From NCBI RefSeq assembly GCF_028687635.1, contig NZ_JAQTZS010000011.1, positions 28,002-92,001 on the forward strand: a DNA stretch of 64,000 nucleotides. The letters run 5' to 3'. The stretch's first letter is position 1. Each line of letters starts with the position of its first letter. Below the pieces are notes generated by a model. That model was not told the DNA's origin. It saw nothing but the letters and a program-made list of their open reading frames with translations, and searched no databases. Origin of the DNA: Malikia sp. (GTDB lineage Bacteria; Pseudomonadota; Gammaproteobacteria; Burkholderiales; Burkholderiaceae_C). Below are positions 47,262 through 58,120 of this stretch, in pieces. Position numbers and translations under genes: made by a program.

Positions 47262-48619
47262 AGCCGGCCACCGGGCAGATCTACCTGGTGGGCGGCGCGG
47301 TGCGCGATGGCCTGCTCGGTCATTTCCACGAAGTGCACCGGCTGCCCGACGGCAGCCCGCACGCCGACCGCGACTGGGTGGTCGTCGGCAGCACGCCGGC
47401 GGCCATGACGGCACAGGGTTTCCTGCCGGTCGGGCGCGACTTTCCGGTCTTCCTGCATCCGCGCACACGCGAGGAATACGCGCTGGCGCGCACCGAACGC
47501 AAGACCGCGCGCGGCTACCATGGCTTCGCCTTCCACGCCGATGCCGACGTGAGCCTGGAGGAAGACCTGGCGCGGCGCGACCTGACCGTCAACGCGATCG
47601 CGCTGTCAGCCGACGCGCTGGACGCGGACGGCCGCTTCGACCCCAACGACCCGCGCCTGGTCGATCCCTACGACGGCCGGCGCGACCTGCGGCACAAGGT
47701 GCTGCGTCATGTCACCGACGCCTTCCACGAGGACCCGGTGCGCATCCTGCGCATGGCGCGCTTCGCGGCGCGCTGGCCCGACTTCCAGGTCGCGCCCGAG
47801 ACGCTGGCGCTGATGCGCTCCATGGTCGAGCACGGCGAGGTCGACCACCTGGTGCCCGAGCGGGTCTGGCAGGAACTCTCGCGCGGCCTGATGGAGCAGA
47901 AGCCCTCGCGCATGCTGGAACTGCTGCGCGACTGCGGTGCCTTGAAAGTCCTGCTGCCCGAGGTCGACCGCCTGTGGGGCGTACCGCAGCGTGCCGACTA
48001 CCACCCCGAAGTCGACACCGGCGTCCACCTGGGCATGGTGCTCGACATGGCGGCCCGGTTGCAGGCGCCGCTGACGGTGCGCTTCGCCTGCCTGTGCCAC
48101 GACCTCGGCAAGGGCAACACGCCGGCCGACGTGCTGCCGCGCCACATCGGCCACGAGATGCGCAGCGTCAAGCTGCTGCTGAAACTGTGCGAGCGCTGGC
48201 GCGTGCCGCGCGACTGCAAGGAACTGGCCGAGGTGGTCGCACGCGAGCATGGCCATGTCCACCGCTGCGCCGACCTGTCGGAGAACGCGACCCTGCGCCT
48301 GCTGGAACGCTGCGACGCGATCCGCCGGCCCGATCGCTTCGTCGAATTCCTGCAGGCCTGCGAGTGCGACGCGCGCGGTCGGCTCAACTTCGAGGAAGCG
48401 CCCTACCCCCAGGCAACGCGGCTGCAGACCTCGCTCGATGCGGCGCTGGCGGTGGCGACTGCACCGATCGCGGCCCGCGTCACGGAGGAAGTCCGGCTGC
48501 ACAGTGGCGACCCGCGCCGACTCGGCCCGGCGATCGCTCAGGCGATCGAGCGCGCGCGCGGCGAGGCGATCGGCCAAGTGCTGAACCCGGCGCAGCGCGA
48601 AGCCGAGATCAGCGACTGA
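47258..48619 (+). CDS. cca: Multifunctional CCA protein (tRNA nucleotidyltransferase with HD domain)
   Basis: A 453-residue enzyme adding CCA to tRNA 3' ends. The class II head IYLVGGAVRDGLLG, the catalytic Asp pair in DRDWVVVGSTP, RRDLTVNAIAL and DPYDGRRDLRHKVLRHV are all present. The C-terminal HD phosphohydrolase part has FACLCHDLGKGNTP. The insertion EVHRLPDGSPHA (about residues 25-36) lengthens the N-terminal loop between G-x-R-D and the catalytic strand. The start overlaps the DUF156 repressor stop. Confidence 0.95.
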   Translation: MKPATGQIYLVGGAVRDGLLGHFHEVHRLPDGSPHADRDWVVVGSTPAAMTAQGFLPVGRDFPVFLHPRTREEYALARTERKTARGYHGFAFHADADVSLEEDLARRDLTVNAIALSADALDADGRFDPNDPRLVDPYDGRRDLRHKVLRHVTDAFHEDPVRILRMARFAARWPDFQVAPETLALMRSMVEHGEVDHLVPERVWQELSRGLMEQKPSRMLELLRDCGALKVLLPEVDRLWGVPQRADYHPEVDTGVHLGMVLDMAARLQAPLTVRFACLCHDLGKGNTPADVLPRHIGHEMRSVKLLLKLCERWRVPRDCKELAEVVAREHGHVHRCADLSENATLRLLERCDAIRRPDRFVEFLQACECDARGRLNFEEAPYPQATRLQTSLDAALAVATAPIAARVTEEVRLHSGDPRRLGPAIAQAIERARGEAIGQVLNPAQREAEISD

Positions 48620-48652
48620 AGCGGGCTGTACGCCGCCAGGCCTGAGCCCCGG

Positions 48653-49105
48653 TCAGCGCGGCTGGGCCAGCGCCGCGCGCGCCCAGCGCACGATATCGGC
48701 CTGCCCCATCGCGCCGGGCTGACGCGCGATCTCGCGCCCGCGCCAGAACAGCGCCAGCGTCGGGATGCTGCGGATCTGGAAGCGGGCCGCCAGCGCCTGC
48801 TCGGCCTCGGTATCGACCTTGGCCAGGCGCAACTGGGGTTCGAGCTGCGTCGCCGCGGCCTCGAAAGCCGGCGCCATCGAGCGGCAGGGACCGCACCAAG
48901 GCGCCCAGAAATCGACCAGCAAGGGCAGGTCGCTGCGACTCAGGTGGCGCTCGAAGCTGGCCGCATCGAGCGCCACCGGGTGCCCGGTAAACAGCGGCTG
49001 GTGGCAGTTGCCGCAATCCGGCGCACTGGACAGGTGTTGCGCGGCGACGCGGTTGGTGGTGTGGCAGTGCGGACAGACAAGGTGCAGGGTATCGGAGCTG
49101 GACAT
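48653..49105 (-). CDS. trxC: Thioredoxin 2 (zinc-binding)
   Basis: A 150-residue oxidoreductase. An N-terminal zinc ribbon (CPHCHTTNR and CGNCH) is followed by the thioredoxin fold with active site FWAPWCGPCRSMAP and cis-Pro IRSIPTLALF. Cytosolic disulfide reduction, typically in the oxidative-stress response. It is followed on the minus strand by the cca stop, convergent. Confidence 0.94.
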   Translation of the reverse strand: MSSSDTLHLVCPHCHTTNRVAAQHLSSAPDCGNCHQPLFTGHPVALDAASFERHLSRSDLPLLVDFWAPWCGPCRSMAPAFEAAATQLEPQLRLAKVDTEAEQALAARFQIRSIPTLALFWRGREIARQPGAMGQADIVRWARAALAQPR

Positions 49106-49115
49106 GGCGATGAAT

Positions 49116-49319
49116 TCAGAACAGATGCTGCAACAGCGCGGCGATCCAGCTTAACAGCAGCGCGGTCGCGAGTGGCAACTCCCAGTCGCGGCCGAAGGCG
49201 CGAAAGTGCAGATCGCCCGGCAGCCGCCCGAGCCCGATCTTGCGCAGCCAGGCCGTCAAGCCCTGCACCAGCACCAGGGCCAGCAGCACGACGATCAGCC
49301 AGCGCAGCATCGCGATCAA
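49116..49319 (-). CDS. DUF2905 small membrane protein
   Basis: A 67-residue protein with two hydrophobic helices (LIVVLLALVLVQGLTAWL and LPLATALLLSWIAALL) separated by the family core GLGRLPGDLHF, then WELPL. The function of this family is not known. It lies four bases after the MidA methyltransferase stop and ten before trxC. Confidence 0.85.
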   Translation of the reverse strand: MIAMLRWLIVVLLALVLVQGLTAWLRKIGLGRLPGDLHFRAFGRDWELPLATALLLSWIAALLQHLF

Positions 49320-49322
49320 TCC

Positions 49323-50423
49323 TTACAGCGTGTGCGTGCGGTCGCCAGCCGTGAAGCCCAGCGGCACCCAGCCCTCGGCGCTGGCCGCCGGCGCGAAGGC
49401 CAGCACCTTGAACAGCTCGCCCATCTCGTGCTCGTTGACCAGCTTGGCCAGGTTGGCGCGCTCCGCCACCGGCAGCTCGCCAGCCAGTTCGATCAGGCCG
49501 GCATTGATCAAGAAGCGGCCCTGGCTGGTGTAGCCCAGCACCGGCAGGCCGGCGTCCTGCGCCGCCAGCGCGATGCCGGTGAAGTTGACATGGGCCGTGA
49601 TGTCCTTGCGCCCGACCTCGACCAGCGGGTCATGGTCGACCTGGTGGCTGCGGTGGCAGACCAGCGTGCCCATGTGACGCTGCGGGTGGTAGTACTCGGA
49701 CTCGGGGAAGCCGTAGTCGATGAAGAAGGCCGCGCCACGGGTCCAGCGCTCGGCCAGCGTGCGCACGAAGGCCTCGGCCTGCGGATGGATCTCGGTCAGG
49801 TAGTCGTGCGGACCCTCGATCTCGAACGGCGGGCGCAGCGCGGTGGGGCGGTCCTCCCAGGCGAAGGCGCCGTCGCGCAGCGCGACACCGCGCTCGAACC
49901 AGGTACCGCCGCGCCGCTGCAGCAGCTGCACCGGCATCGCATCGAGCACCTCGTTGCCGACGATCACGCCCTCGAGCTGCTGCGGCAGCCGGTCGACCCA
50001 CCGAACCCGGTCGCCGAAGGCCGCCAGCGCTTGCTGCTGACGCGCGCGCAGCGTGCCCGACAGATCGACGATGCGGTAGCGCACCTCGCCGTGGCCCATG
50101 GCGTCGAGCTGGGTCAGGATCTGCCGCGCCAGCGCGCCGCTGCCGGCGCCGAACTCCCAGACTTCCGAGCAGCCGGTCGCTGCCAGCGCCTGCGCGACCT
50201 GGCATCCCAGCGTGCGGCCGAACCAGCGCGAGAGCTCGGGCGCGGTCACGAAGTCGCTGCCGCCGCCGGGCAGCGCGCCGAACTTGACGCTGTCATTGGC
50301 GTAATAGCCCAGGCCGGGCTGGTACAGCGCGAGCGCCATGAAGCGGTCGAAGGACAGCCAGCCGCCGGATTGCTCCAGCTCGCGGACAATATGGGCTTTC
50401 AGCTTTTCAGACAAGTCGCTCAA
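49323..50423 (-). CDS. MidA/NDUFAF7-family SAM-dependent methyltransferase
   Basis: A 366-residue class I methyltransferase of the DUF185 family. Motifs: GGWLSFDRFMALALYQPGLGYY, GGSDFVTAPELSRWFGRTLG, the SAM loop WEFGAGSGALARQIL, VIVGNEVLDAMPV and FFIDYGFPESEYYHP. The mitochondrial relative methylates a complex I arginine; bacterial substrates are not established. Divergent from the SDR gene with a 69-base gap. Confidence 0.92.
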   Translation of the reverse strand: MSDLSEKLKAHIVRELEQSGGWLSFDRFMALALYQPGLGYYANDSVKFGALPGGGSDFVTAPELSRWFGRTLGCQVAQALAATGCSEVWEFGAGSGALARQILTQLDAMGHGEVRYRIVDLSGTLRARQQQALAAFGDRVRWVDRLPQQLEGVIVGNEVLDAMPVQLLQRRGGTWFERGVALRDGAFAWEDRPTALRPPFEIEGPHDYLTEIHPQAEAFVRTLAERWTRGAAFFIDYGFPESEYYHPQRHMGTLVCHRSHQVDHDPLVEVGRKDITAHVNFTGIALAAQDAGLPVLGYTSQGRFLINAGLIELAGELPVAERANLAKLVNEHEMGELFKVLAFAPAASAEGWVPLGFTAGDRTHTL

Positions 50424-50492
50424 CGTGGTTCTGCCATCTGGTTACGGGTGCGGCGCCATCATAAGCGCCCGCCAACGCATGAAGACCATCCC

Positions 50493-51293
50493 ATGACCCG
50501 CGCCGACCCGATCCCTCCGGTCCCGACCGTGCTCGTCACGGGCGGCGGCGTGCGCCTGGGCGCCGAGCTCTGCCGCGCCTTCGCGCGCGCCGGCTGGCGC
50601 GTGCTGTGCCAGTACCGCCGCTCGGCCGATGCGGCGCGGGCGCTGTGCCAGCAGCTGCGCGATCAGGGCCACGACGCGATCGCGATCGAGGGCGACCTGG
50701 CCAGCGAGACCGGCCGGCGCGCCTTGATGGCGCAGGCCGCCGCCGTCGCTGGCCCCGTGACCTGCCTGATCAACAACGCCTCGGCCTTCGAGCCCGACAC
50801 CGGCGCCGGTTTCGACGCCGAACTGGCGCGCATGCAGCTAGAGGTCAACCTGATCGCGCCGTTGTCGCTGGCGCGCGAATTGGCCGCCAGCCTGCCCGCC
50901 GGGGCGGAGCTCGACGCCAGCGTGATCCACATCCTGGACCAGAAGGTGTTCAACCTGAATCCGGACTATTTCTCGTATACCGTGAGCAAGCTGGCGCTGG
51001 AGCGCGCGGTCGCGCTGCAGGCCCAGGCGCTGGCGCCGCGCGTGCGCGTCTGCGGCGTGGCACCCGGCCTGATGTACCCGAGCGGCCCGCAGACCCAGGA
51101 CAATTTCGACCGCGCCAGCCGCGTCAACCTGCTGCGCCGCGCCACCGACCCGGCCGACGTGGCGCGGACCTGCCTGTTCCTGGCGCGGACGCAATCGATC
51201 ACCGGCAGCACGCTGTGCGTCGACAGCGGCCAGCATCTGGTGCCGCTGGCGCGTGACGTGATGTTCGCGGTCGAGGACAATCCCCAGCCATGA
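50493..51293 (+). CDS. SDR oxidoreductase of pteridine-reductase/FolM type
   Basis: A 266-residue short-chain dehydrogenase. The cofactor loop is VLVTGGGVRLGAEL: the TGxxxRxG form, with Arg for NADPH, is typical of pteridine reductases and FolM. NNASAFEPDTGAGF, YFSYTVSKLALERAV (Tyr-x3-Lys) and GLMYPSGPQ follow. Together with two FolB proteins directly downstream (four-base overlap) this supports a folate or tetrahydropterin role, which is inference. Confidence 0.85.
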   Translation: MTRADPIPPVPTVLVTGGGVRLGAELCRAFARAGWRVLCQYRRSADAARALCQQLRDQGHDAIAIEGDLASETGRRALMAQAAAVAGPVTCLINNASAFEPDTGAGFDAELARMQLEVNLIAPLSLARELAASLPAGAELDASVIHILDQKVFNLNPDYFSYTVSKLALERAVALQAQALAPRVRVCGVAPGLMYPSGPQTQDNFDRASRVNLLRRATDPADVARTCLFLARTQSITGSTLCVDSGQHLVPLARDVMFAVEDNPQP

Positions 51294-51724
51294 ATGCCCC
51301 CGACCTGACCCTGCCGGTGCAGCTGTCCCTGCTGGACGAGTTGCGCCTGAGCTGTCGCAAGCTCTTCCTGCGCCGCCACGAGGTGCAGGCCCATATCGGC
51401 GCGCATGACTTCGAGAAGGGCGTGACCCAGCGGCTCTGGATCGACGTCGAGCTCTGGGTGCCGTTCGAGCGCTCCACCCCCTCGCTCGACTCGCTGCACG
51501 AGGTGGTCGACTACGACTTCGTGCGCGCCGAGGTCGCGCTGCGCCTGCGGCAAGGCCATGTCGAGCTGCAGGAAACCCTGTGCGACGACCTCGCGCGGCG
51601 CCTGCTGGCCCACCCCGGCGTGCGCGCCGTGCGCCTGTCGACCTGCAAACCCGACGTCTACCCCGACTGCGAGGCGGTCGGCGTGGAGGTTTTCCACGTC
51701 AAACCCGCCTCCGCCCTGCCATGA
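51290..51724 (+). CDS. folB: Dihydroneopterin aldolase family protein (FolB), first of two
   Basis: A 144-residue T-fold protein. Catalytic-type residues are visible: Glu in [16 protein letters not shown], Tyr in [11 protein letters not shown], Glu in [14 protein letters not shown] and Lys in [14 protein letters not shown]. FolB makes 6-hydroxymethyl-dihydropterin in folate synthesis and can epimerise the substrate. It overlaps both neighbours by four bases. Which of the two tandem copies supplies the housekeeping activity cannot be told. Confidence 0.85.
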   Translation: MNAPDLTLPVQLSLLDELRLSCRKLFLRRHEVQAHIGAHDFEKGVTQRLWIDVELWVPFERSTPSLDSLHEVVDYDFVRAEVALRLRQGHVELQETLCDDLARRLLAHPGVRAVRLSTCKPDVYPDCEAVGVEVFHVKPASALP

Positions 51725-52104
51725 ATCCTACCCAAGCCCCGAAAGCCGGCCAGCAGATCCTGACCCTGACCGGCCTGCGCTTCGTCGCCAACCTCGGCAT
51801 CCTGGAGCACGAGAAGATCAGCCCGCAACCGATCCAGGTCGATGCCGAGCTGAATCAGGGCGAGCAGCCGCTGCTGCCGCACAACGACGACATCGACCAT
51901 GTGCTGGACTACCGCAAGGTGCGCCAGATCATCATCGACGAGTGCACCGCCGAGCATGTCAACCTGCTCGAAACGCTGATCGGCAAGCTGGTTCACCGCC
52001 TGCTGCAACTGCCGGGCGTGATCGGCGTGCGCATCAAGATCGCCAAGCTGGAGATCTTCGACGACTGCGAAGTCGCGATCCGCATGGAAAGCGGCCAGTG
52101 GTGA
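51721..52104 (+). CDS. Dihydroneopterin aldolase family protein (FolB), second of two
   Basis: A 127-residue paralogue from the ATG at 51721. It keeps Glu ([19 protein letters not shown]), Tyr ([12 protein letters not shown]), Glu ([15 protein letters not shown]) and Lys ([14 protein letters not shown]), but the last motif has Leu where typical FolB proteins have Pro. Strongly divergent from the first copy, so an old duplication or separate acquisition. It may act on another pterin. Confidence 0.82.
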   Translation: MNPTQAPKAGQQILTLTGLRFVANLGILEHEKISPQPIQVDAELNQGEQPLLPHNDDIDHVLDYRKVRQIIIDECTAEHVNLLETLIGKLVHRLLQLPGVIGVRIKIAKLEIFDDCEVAIRMESGQW

Positions 52105-52148
52105 GCCCATCCGCCGCCGTCAGCGCCCAACCCTATACAAGTATTGAA

Positions 52149-53126
52149 ATGAACGACACCGCCAACTGGAGCGAAGCCGCCGAGACGGCCACCGACTCCG
52201 CCCCTGTCACGGCCGCCGACGCCGCCGAGGCCCAGAAGCAGCACAAGATCGAGCGCGAGGACCGCAAGCTCGAAAAGCGCCTGTGCCGCGAGGTCGGCCG
52301 CGCGATCGCCGACTACCACATGATCGAGGAAGGCGACCGCGTGATGGTCTGCCTCTCGGGCGGCAAGGACAGCTACGGCCTGCTCGACATCCTGCTCAAG
52401 CTGCAAAAGCGCGCCCCGGTCAACTTCGAGCTGATCGCGGTCAACCTGGACCAGAAGCAGCCGGGCTTTCCCGACCATATCCTGCCCGAGTACCTGAAGC
52501 AGCTCGGCGTCAAGTTCCACATCGAGACCCAGGACACCTACTCGATCGTCAAGAAGGTGATCCCCGAGGGCAAGACCATGTGCAGCCTGTGCAGCCGGCT
52601 GCGCCGCGGCATCCTGTACCGGGTGGCCAAGGAGCTCGGCTGCAGCAAGATCGCGCTGGGCCACCACCGCGACGACATCCTGCAGACCTTCTTCCTCAAC
52701 ATGTTCTTCGGCGCCAAGCTCAAGGGCATGCCGGCCAAGCTGGTCAGCGACAACGGCGAGTTCATGGTGATCCGCCCGCTGGCCTATGTGCCCGAGAAGG
52801 ACCTGATCCGCTGGGCCCAGGTGCGCGAGTTCCCGATCATCCCCTGCACGCTGTGCGGCAGCCAGGAGAACCTGCAGCGCCAGCAGATCGGCAACATGCT
52901 GCGCGAGTGGGAGAAGAAGTTCCCGGGCCGCATCGAGAGCATGCTCGGCGCGCTGCAGAACGTGGTGCCGAGCCACCTGATGGACCGCCAGCTGCATCCG
53001 TTCGAAACCTTGCGCACCACCGGCGTCGCCGACGAGAATGGCGACATGGTGTTCGACGAGGAAGAGCTGCCGCTGCCGCCTTCGCTGCCGGCCGAGCAGA
53101 TCATCAGCCTGACCCCGGCGCGCTGA
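52149..53126 (+). CDS. ttcA: tRNA 2-thiocytidine(32) synthetase TtcA
   Basis: A 325-residue PP-loop ATPase thiolating C32 of some tRNAs with an iron-sulfur cluster. SGGKDS at 70-75, [10 protein letters not shown] and [14 protein letters not shown] (two CxxC motifs) are diagnostic. The start [12 protein letters not shown] is chosen by family length. An upstream in-frame GTG at 52101 overlaps the FolB stop and would add 16 residues by coupling. Confidence 0.95.
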   Translation: MNDTANWSEAAETATDSAPVTAADAAEAQKQHKIEREDRKLEKRLCREVGRAIADYHMIEEGDRVMVCLSGGKDSYGLLDILLKLQKRAPVNFELIAVNLDQKQPGFPDHILPEYLKQLGVKFHIETQDTYSIVKKVIPEGKTMCSLCSRLRRGILYRVAKELGCSKIALGHHRDDILQTFFLNMFFGAKLKGMPAKLVSDNGEFMVIRPLAYVPEKDLIRWAQVREFPIIPCTLCGSQENLQRQQIGNMLREWEKKFPGRIESMLGALQNVVPSHLMDRQLHPFETLRTTGVADENGDMVFDEEELPLPPSLPAEQIISLTPAR

Positions 53127-53192
53127 TTGGCGCCCTGCCGGTGGCGGGGCCGCACCGGCCACCGGACACCCCACCCCATGCAGGAGCCCATC

Positions 53193-53891
53193 ATGTCCCC
53201 CTCCCCAGTCTTCACCCGATCCGGCGCCAGCGGGTCGATGGCGCGCCACTTGACCGGCCTGGGCCTGCTGGCCGGCGCGCTGCTGCTGGGCGGCTGCGCC
53301 GGCGTGATCCGGCTCGAGAACGACGTGCGCAGCTATGCCGACTGGACGGCCTCGGCCACCGGCGCGCTCATGCGGCCTGCGCCCGGCGACTTCTACCGCA
53401 TCGAGCGGCGCCCCTCGCAGCGCCAGGATCCAGCCGCGCAGCAGGAGGCGATCGAGGCCATCGCGCGCGATGCGCTGCAGCGGGTCGGACTGCGCGCGGC
53501 GCCCGAGCCGCTGCCAGCTGGCCTGCCTGCGCCGCGCTGGACAGTCGAACTCGGCGCGCGCTCGATCCGGCTGCCGCAGGCCCCCTGGGACGAACCGGGC
53601 CGGGCGGCCTTCGGCATGAGTCTGGGCATCGGCCATGTGGGCCACCACGGCTCGATCGGCATCGGGATGCCGCTGTTCCCCCATGTGGTGCCGCCCTACT
53701 ACCAGCGCGAGGTCTCGATCGTGCTGCGCGATGCCCGCAGCGCGCGCGTGGTCTACGAGACCCAGGCCGCGCACGATGGCCCCTGGGCCGACAGCCCGAC
53801 GCTGTGGGCCGCGCTGTACGACGCCGCGCTGCAAGGCTTCCCGCAGCCGCCGGCCGGGCCGCGCCGGGTCGTGATCGAAGTGCCGCGCTGA
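53193..53891 (+). CDS. DUF4136 domain-containing lipoprotein
   Basis: A 232-residue protein. The start MSPSPVFTRSGASGS has a GGAG site; a second Met (MARHLTGLG, 53238) would give a normal signal peptide and is an alternative. Lipobox LLLGGC near residue 36. The body contains VRSYADWTASATG, FYRIERRPSQRQD and IGIGMPLFP, as in DUF4136 proteins, whose function is unknown. Probably outer-membrane anchored. Confidence 0.75.
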   Translation: MSPSPVFTRSGASGSMARHLTGLGLLAGALLLGGCAGVIRLENDVRSYADWTASATGALMRPAPGDFYRIERRPSQRQDPAAQQEAIEAIARDALQRVGLRAAPEPLPAGLPAPRWTVELGARSIRLPQAPWDEPGRAAFGMSLGIGHVGHHGSIGIGMPLFPHVVPPYYQREVSIVLRDARSARVVYETQAAHDGPWADSPTLWAALYDAALQGFPQPPAGPRRVVIEVPR

Positions 53892-53904
53892 ACAAGGAAA
53901 ACAG

Positions 53905-54543
53905 ATGGAATTCACCCGTATCGTGGCGCTGCGCCACGGCGAAACAACCTGGAACCAGGACAAGCGCCTGCAGGGCCAGCTCGACATCCCGCTCAACGAG
54001 CGCGGCCACTGGCAGGCCGCGCGCGCGGCCGAGGCGCTGCGCGACGAGCCTGTCGCCGCGGTCTATTCGAGCGACCTGGCGCGCGCGCACCAGACCGCCA
54101 GCGCGATCGCCGCCTTGAAAGGGCTGGCCGTGCGGCCCCATGTCGGCCTGCGCGAGCGCCATTTCGGCGACTTCCAGGGCAGAACCTGGACCGAGCTGGA
54201 GGTCGAGGAGCCCGAAGCCGCACTGGCCTGGCGCACCCGCGTGCCCGAGTTCGCGCCGGGCGGCGGCGAGACGCTGCTGCAGCTGCGCGCGCGCATCGCG
54301 GCCGCGCTCGATGAAATCGCCGCACACCATGCGGGCGAACAGATCGTGGTGGTCGCGCATGGCGGCGTGCTCGACATGGTCTACCGGCTGGCGACCCGGC
54401 TCGAACTGCGGGCGCCACGCACCTGGGCGGTCGAGAACGCCGCGATCCACCGCCTGCTCTGGACCCCCGAGGGCCTGGGCCTGGTCGGCTGGGCCGACCG
54501 CTCGCACCTCGACGACGGGACGCTGGACGAATCCGCGAGCTGA
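53905..54543 (+). CDS. Histidine phosphatase family protein (phosphoglycerate mutase-like)
   Basis: A 212-residue protein with the catalytic LRHGETTWNQDKRLQGQLD, SSDLARAHQTASAIA, the acid-base Glu in LRERHFGDFQGRTW and the second catalytic His in VVAHGGVLDMV. This is the pattern of cofactor-dependent phosphatases (GpmB/CobC type). Substrate unknown. Thirteen bases after the lipoprotein gene. Confidence 0.9.
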   Translation: MEFTRIVALRHGETTWNQDKRLQGQLDIPLNERGHWQAARAAEALRDEPVAAVYSSDLARAHQTASAIAALKGLAVRPHVGLRERHFGDFQGRTWTELEVEEPEAALAWRTRVPEFAPGGGETLLQLRARIAAALDEIAAHHAGEQIVVVAHGGVLDMVYRLATRLELRAPRTWAVENAAIHRLLWTPEGLGLVGWADRSHLDDGTLDESAS

Positions 54544-54568
54544 AGGCGGCACAGGTAGCAGCTCGATA

Positions 54569-54587
54569 ATTTGGATGACATCCAAAT
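54569..54587. repeat. Perfect 8-base inverted repeat upstream of the chemoreceptor
   Basis: ATTTGGAT and ATCCAAAT flank GAC, 65 bases before the chemoreceptor ATG and 26 bases after the phosphatase stop. It is AT-rich, so it is more likely an operator than a terminator. I see no sigma-28 promoter consensus in the gap (54544-54651). Confidence 0.45.
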
Positions 54588-54651
54588 CAATCAAAATGTT
54601 TGAACCTGCAAGGCAAACCCATTCATTACTGACAAAACCCCATCGGTCTTC

Positions 54652-56415
54652 ATGAAACTCAGTCAAAAATTTGCCGCCACGATCGCCGCGGCCTCGCTGT
54701 TCGTGGCCTGTGGCGGCTTGTTGGGCACCTACAAGCTCAACCAGGCGCTGGATGACTATGCGTCACGGATGAGCATAGCCAGCCGCCAGAAGGACATGGC
54801 GGGCGGCATGCTCGTGACCTTCAAGTCCCAGGTGCAAGAGTGGAAAAACACCCTGTTGCGCGGCAAGGACCCGGCGGCACTCGAACAGCACTGGAAGGCC
54901 TTCGAGAACCAGGAACAGGAGATCCAGGCCCTGGGCAATCAGCTGCTGGCGGAACTGGCCGATGGCGAGGTGCGGCGCGAGGTGCAGCAATTCCTCGCCG
55001 CGCACCAGACCATGGGGCAGAACTATCGCCAGGGGCTGGAGCGCTTCAAGGCCTCGGACCGGGACCCCCAGGCTGGGGATACCGCCGTCGCGGGGCTGGA
55101 TCGCGCGCCGACGGCACTGATCAAGCAAGCGATCGACAGCCTCAACCGGCAGGCCCAGGCGGAAACCGAGCAGGCCGAGCAGCAGGGCCAGCAGGCGACC
55201 TGGATCAGCCTGGCGCTGACGGCGGTGTTCTCGGTGCTGGCGGTACTGGGCGGTCTGCCGCTGGCACGCCGGGTCACCCGCCAGCTTGGCGGCGAGCCCG
55301 AGCAGGCGCACGCGGTGATCCAGGCGATCGCCCAGGGCGATCTCACGGTGCCGGTCCCGGTCGACAGCGGGGATGACTCCAGCCTGATGGCCGCCATGAG
55401 GACCATGCGCGACAGCCTGAGCCGCACGGTCCGGCAGGTGCGGCAGTCGAGCGACCATATCGCCACCAGCGCGGGACAGATCGCCAGCGGCAACGCCGAC
55501 CTGAGCCAGCGCACCGAGACGCAGGCTTCCAGCCTGGAGCAGACGGCCGCGTCGATGGAGCAGCTGACCTCGGCGGTGCGCCAGAACTCCGACACCGCGC
55601 GCCAGGCCAATCAGCTCGCTTCCAGCGCCAGCGCGGCCGCCACCAAGGGCGGGGAAGTGGTCGACCAGGTGATCGCGACGATGGAGGAAATCACCACCAG
55701 CTCGCGCAGGATTGCCGACATCATCGGCCTGATCGACGGCATTGCCTTCCAGACCAACATCCTGGCGCTGAATGCCGCCGTCGAGGCCGCGCGTGCCGGC
55801 GAACAGGGCCGCGGCTTTGCCGTGGTCGCCAGCGAGGTGCGCAGCCTGGCGCAGCGTTCGGCCGAGGCAGCCAAGGAAATCAAGACCCTGATCGGTGCCA
55901 GCGTCGAGCGCGTGGAAGCCGGCTCGGCCCTGGTCGATGACGCGGGCAACCGGATGGATGACATCGTGGTGCAGGTCAAGCAGGTGACCGACCTGATCGG
56001 CGAGATCACGGCCTCCAGCGCCGAGCAGAGCAATGGCATCAGCCAGGTGGGCGATGCGGTGACCCAGCTCGACCAGATGACGCAGCAGAATGCCGCGCTG
56101 GTCGAAGAGTCCGCCGCGGCAGCCGAGAGCCTGCGCCAGCAGGCCACCGAGCTGACCACGATGGTGAGCATGTTCAAGATCGACCAGCACGAGGCGCGGC
56201 AGGCAAGCGGCACGCTAGGGAGCGGTCCGAGCAGCCCAGGCAGCCGCGCGGCGGCGCCACATCCGACCAGCCAGCCGTTCGACAAGCCGCCCGCCAAGCC
56301 AGCGCTCCAGCGCCCGGCCCCCGACCAGCTGGCGACCAGCCGGAGCGAGCCACGGCCGGCCAGCCCCCCCAAGATCGCGGCGGCCTCGACCGATGACGAC
56401 TGGGAAGAGTTCTAA
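54652..56415 (+). CDS. Methyl-accepting chemotaxis protein
   Basis: A 587-residue transmembrane receptor. TM1 is about residues 7-27. A periplasmic helical domain of about 150 residues follows ([18 protein letters not shown]), then TM2 about 183-205 ([20 protein letters not shown]), HAMP ([20 protein letters not shown] and LTVPVPV) and the signalling hairpin with tip [20 protein letters not shown] near 364. The C-terminus is a Pro/Ala-rich linker ending DDDWEEF, an NWETF-like pentapeptide tether for CheR/CheB. Ligand unknown. Confidence 0.93.
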   Translation: MKLSQKFAATIAAASLFVACGGLLGTYKLNQALDDYASRMSIASRQKDMAGGMLVTFKSQVQEWKNTLLRGKDPAALEQHWKAFENQEQEIQALGNQLLAELADGEVRREVQQFLAAHQTMGQNYRQGLERFKASDRDPQAGDTAVAGLDRAPTALIKQAIDSLNRQAQAETEQAEQQGQQATWISLALTAVFSVLAVLGGLPLARRVTRQLGGEPEQAHAVIQAIAQGDLTVPVPVDSGDDSSLMAAMRTMRDSLSRTVRQVRQSSDHIATSAGQIASGNADLSQRTETQASSLEQTAASMEQLTSAVRQNSDTARQANQLASSASAAATKGGEVVDQVIATMEEITTSSRRIADIIGLIDGIAFQTNILALNAAVEAARAGEQGRGFAVVASEVRSLAQRSAEAAKEIKTLIGASVERVEAGSALVDDAGNRMDDIVVQVKQVTDLIGEITASSAEQSNGISQVGDAVTQLDQMTQQNAALVEESAAAAESLRQQATELTTMVSMFKIDQHEARQASGTLGSGPSSPGSRAAAPHPTSQPFDKPPAKPALQRPAPDQLATSRSEPRPASPPKIAAASTDDDWEEF

Positions 56416-56421
56416 GCGCGC

Positions 56422-57486
<1,065 letters not shown>

Positions 57487-57508
57487 CGCTGCTTGTCCCG
57501 CTTGAAAA

Positions 57509-58090
57509 TCACTTCGCCAACGCCCTGAGCGCGAGCTTGATGCCCTCGCTCACGCCGACCTCGGCCGGCAGCGCCTTGAGCGCGGCGGCGGCCTCCTTGT
57601 CGCTGTAGCCCAGCGCGATCAGCGCCTGCTGGATGTCGCCATGGGCCTCGCCCAGCGCTGCGCCGCCGCCCGCCAGCGGGCCGAGGTCGGCGCCGAGCTT
57701 GCCCTTGAGTTCGAGCAGCAGGCGTTCGGCGGTTTTCTTGCCGATGCCGGGCACCTTGACCAGGCGGCCGGCCTCCTGCGCGGTCACCGCCTGCGCCAGC
57801 TCGGCCACGCTCATGCCCGACAGCAGGCTCAGCGCCATGCGCGGACCGACGCCACTGACCTTGATCAATTGCCGGAAGGCATCACGTTCGGTGGGGGTCG
57901 CGAAGCCGTACAGCAGCTGCGCGTCCTCGCGCACCACGAAGTGCGTCAGCAGCGCGACTTTCTGGCCCAGCTCGGGCAGGCCGTAGAAGGTGCTCATCGG
58001 CACATCGACCTCGTAGCCCACGCCGCCGCAGTCGACCAGGACCTGGGGCGGGGATTTTTCCAGCAGGGTGCCGGTGAGTTTGCCTATCAT
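57509..58090 (-). CDS. ruvA: Holliday junction DNA helicase subunit RuvA
   Basis: A 193-residue protein with an N-terminal OB fold ([20 protein letters not shown] and [13 protein letters not shown]), two helix-hairpin-helix motifs ([17 protein letters not shown] and [21 protein letters not shown]) and a C-terminal domain III ([17 protein letters not shown]) that binds RuvB. The gene is divergent from phoH with a 30-base gap. Confidence 0.97.
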   Translation of the reverse strand: MIGKLTGTLLEKSPPQVLVDCGGVGYEVDVPMSTFYGLPELGQKVALLTHFVVREDAQLLYGFATPTERDAFRQLIKVSGVGPRMALSLLSGMSVAELAQAVTAQEAGRLVKVPGIGKKTAERLLLELKGKLGADLGPLAGGGAALGEAHGDIQQALIALGYSDKEAAAALKALPAEVGVSEGIKLALRALAK

Positions 58091-58120
58091 TGACGGTTTC
58101 CTTTAGATGGAATTATCGGT

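Noticed and set aside
47325..47370. Frameshift in cca because of the long loop after GGAVRDGLLG
   Set aside because: The frame is continuous and downstream motifs are all present, so it is a loop insertion.
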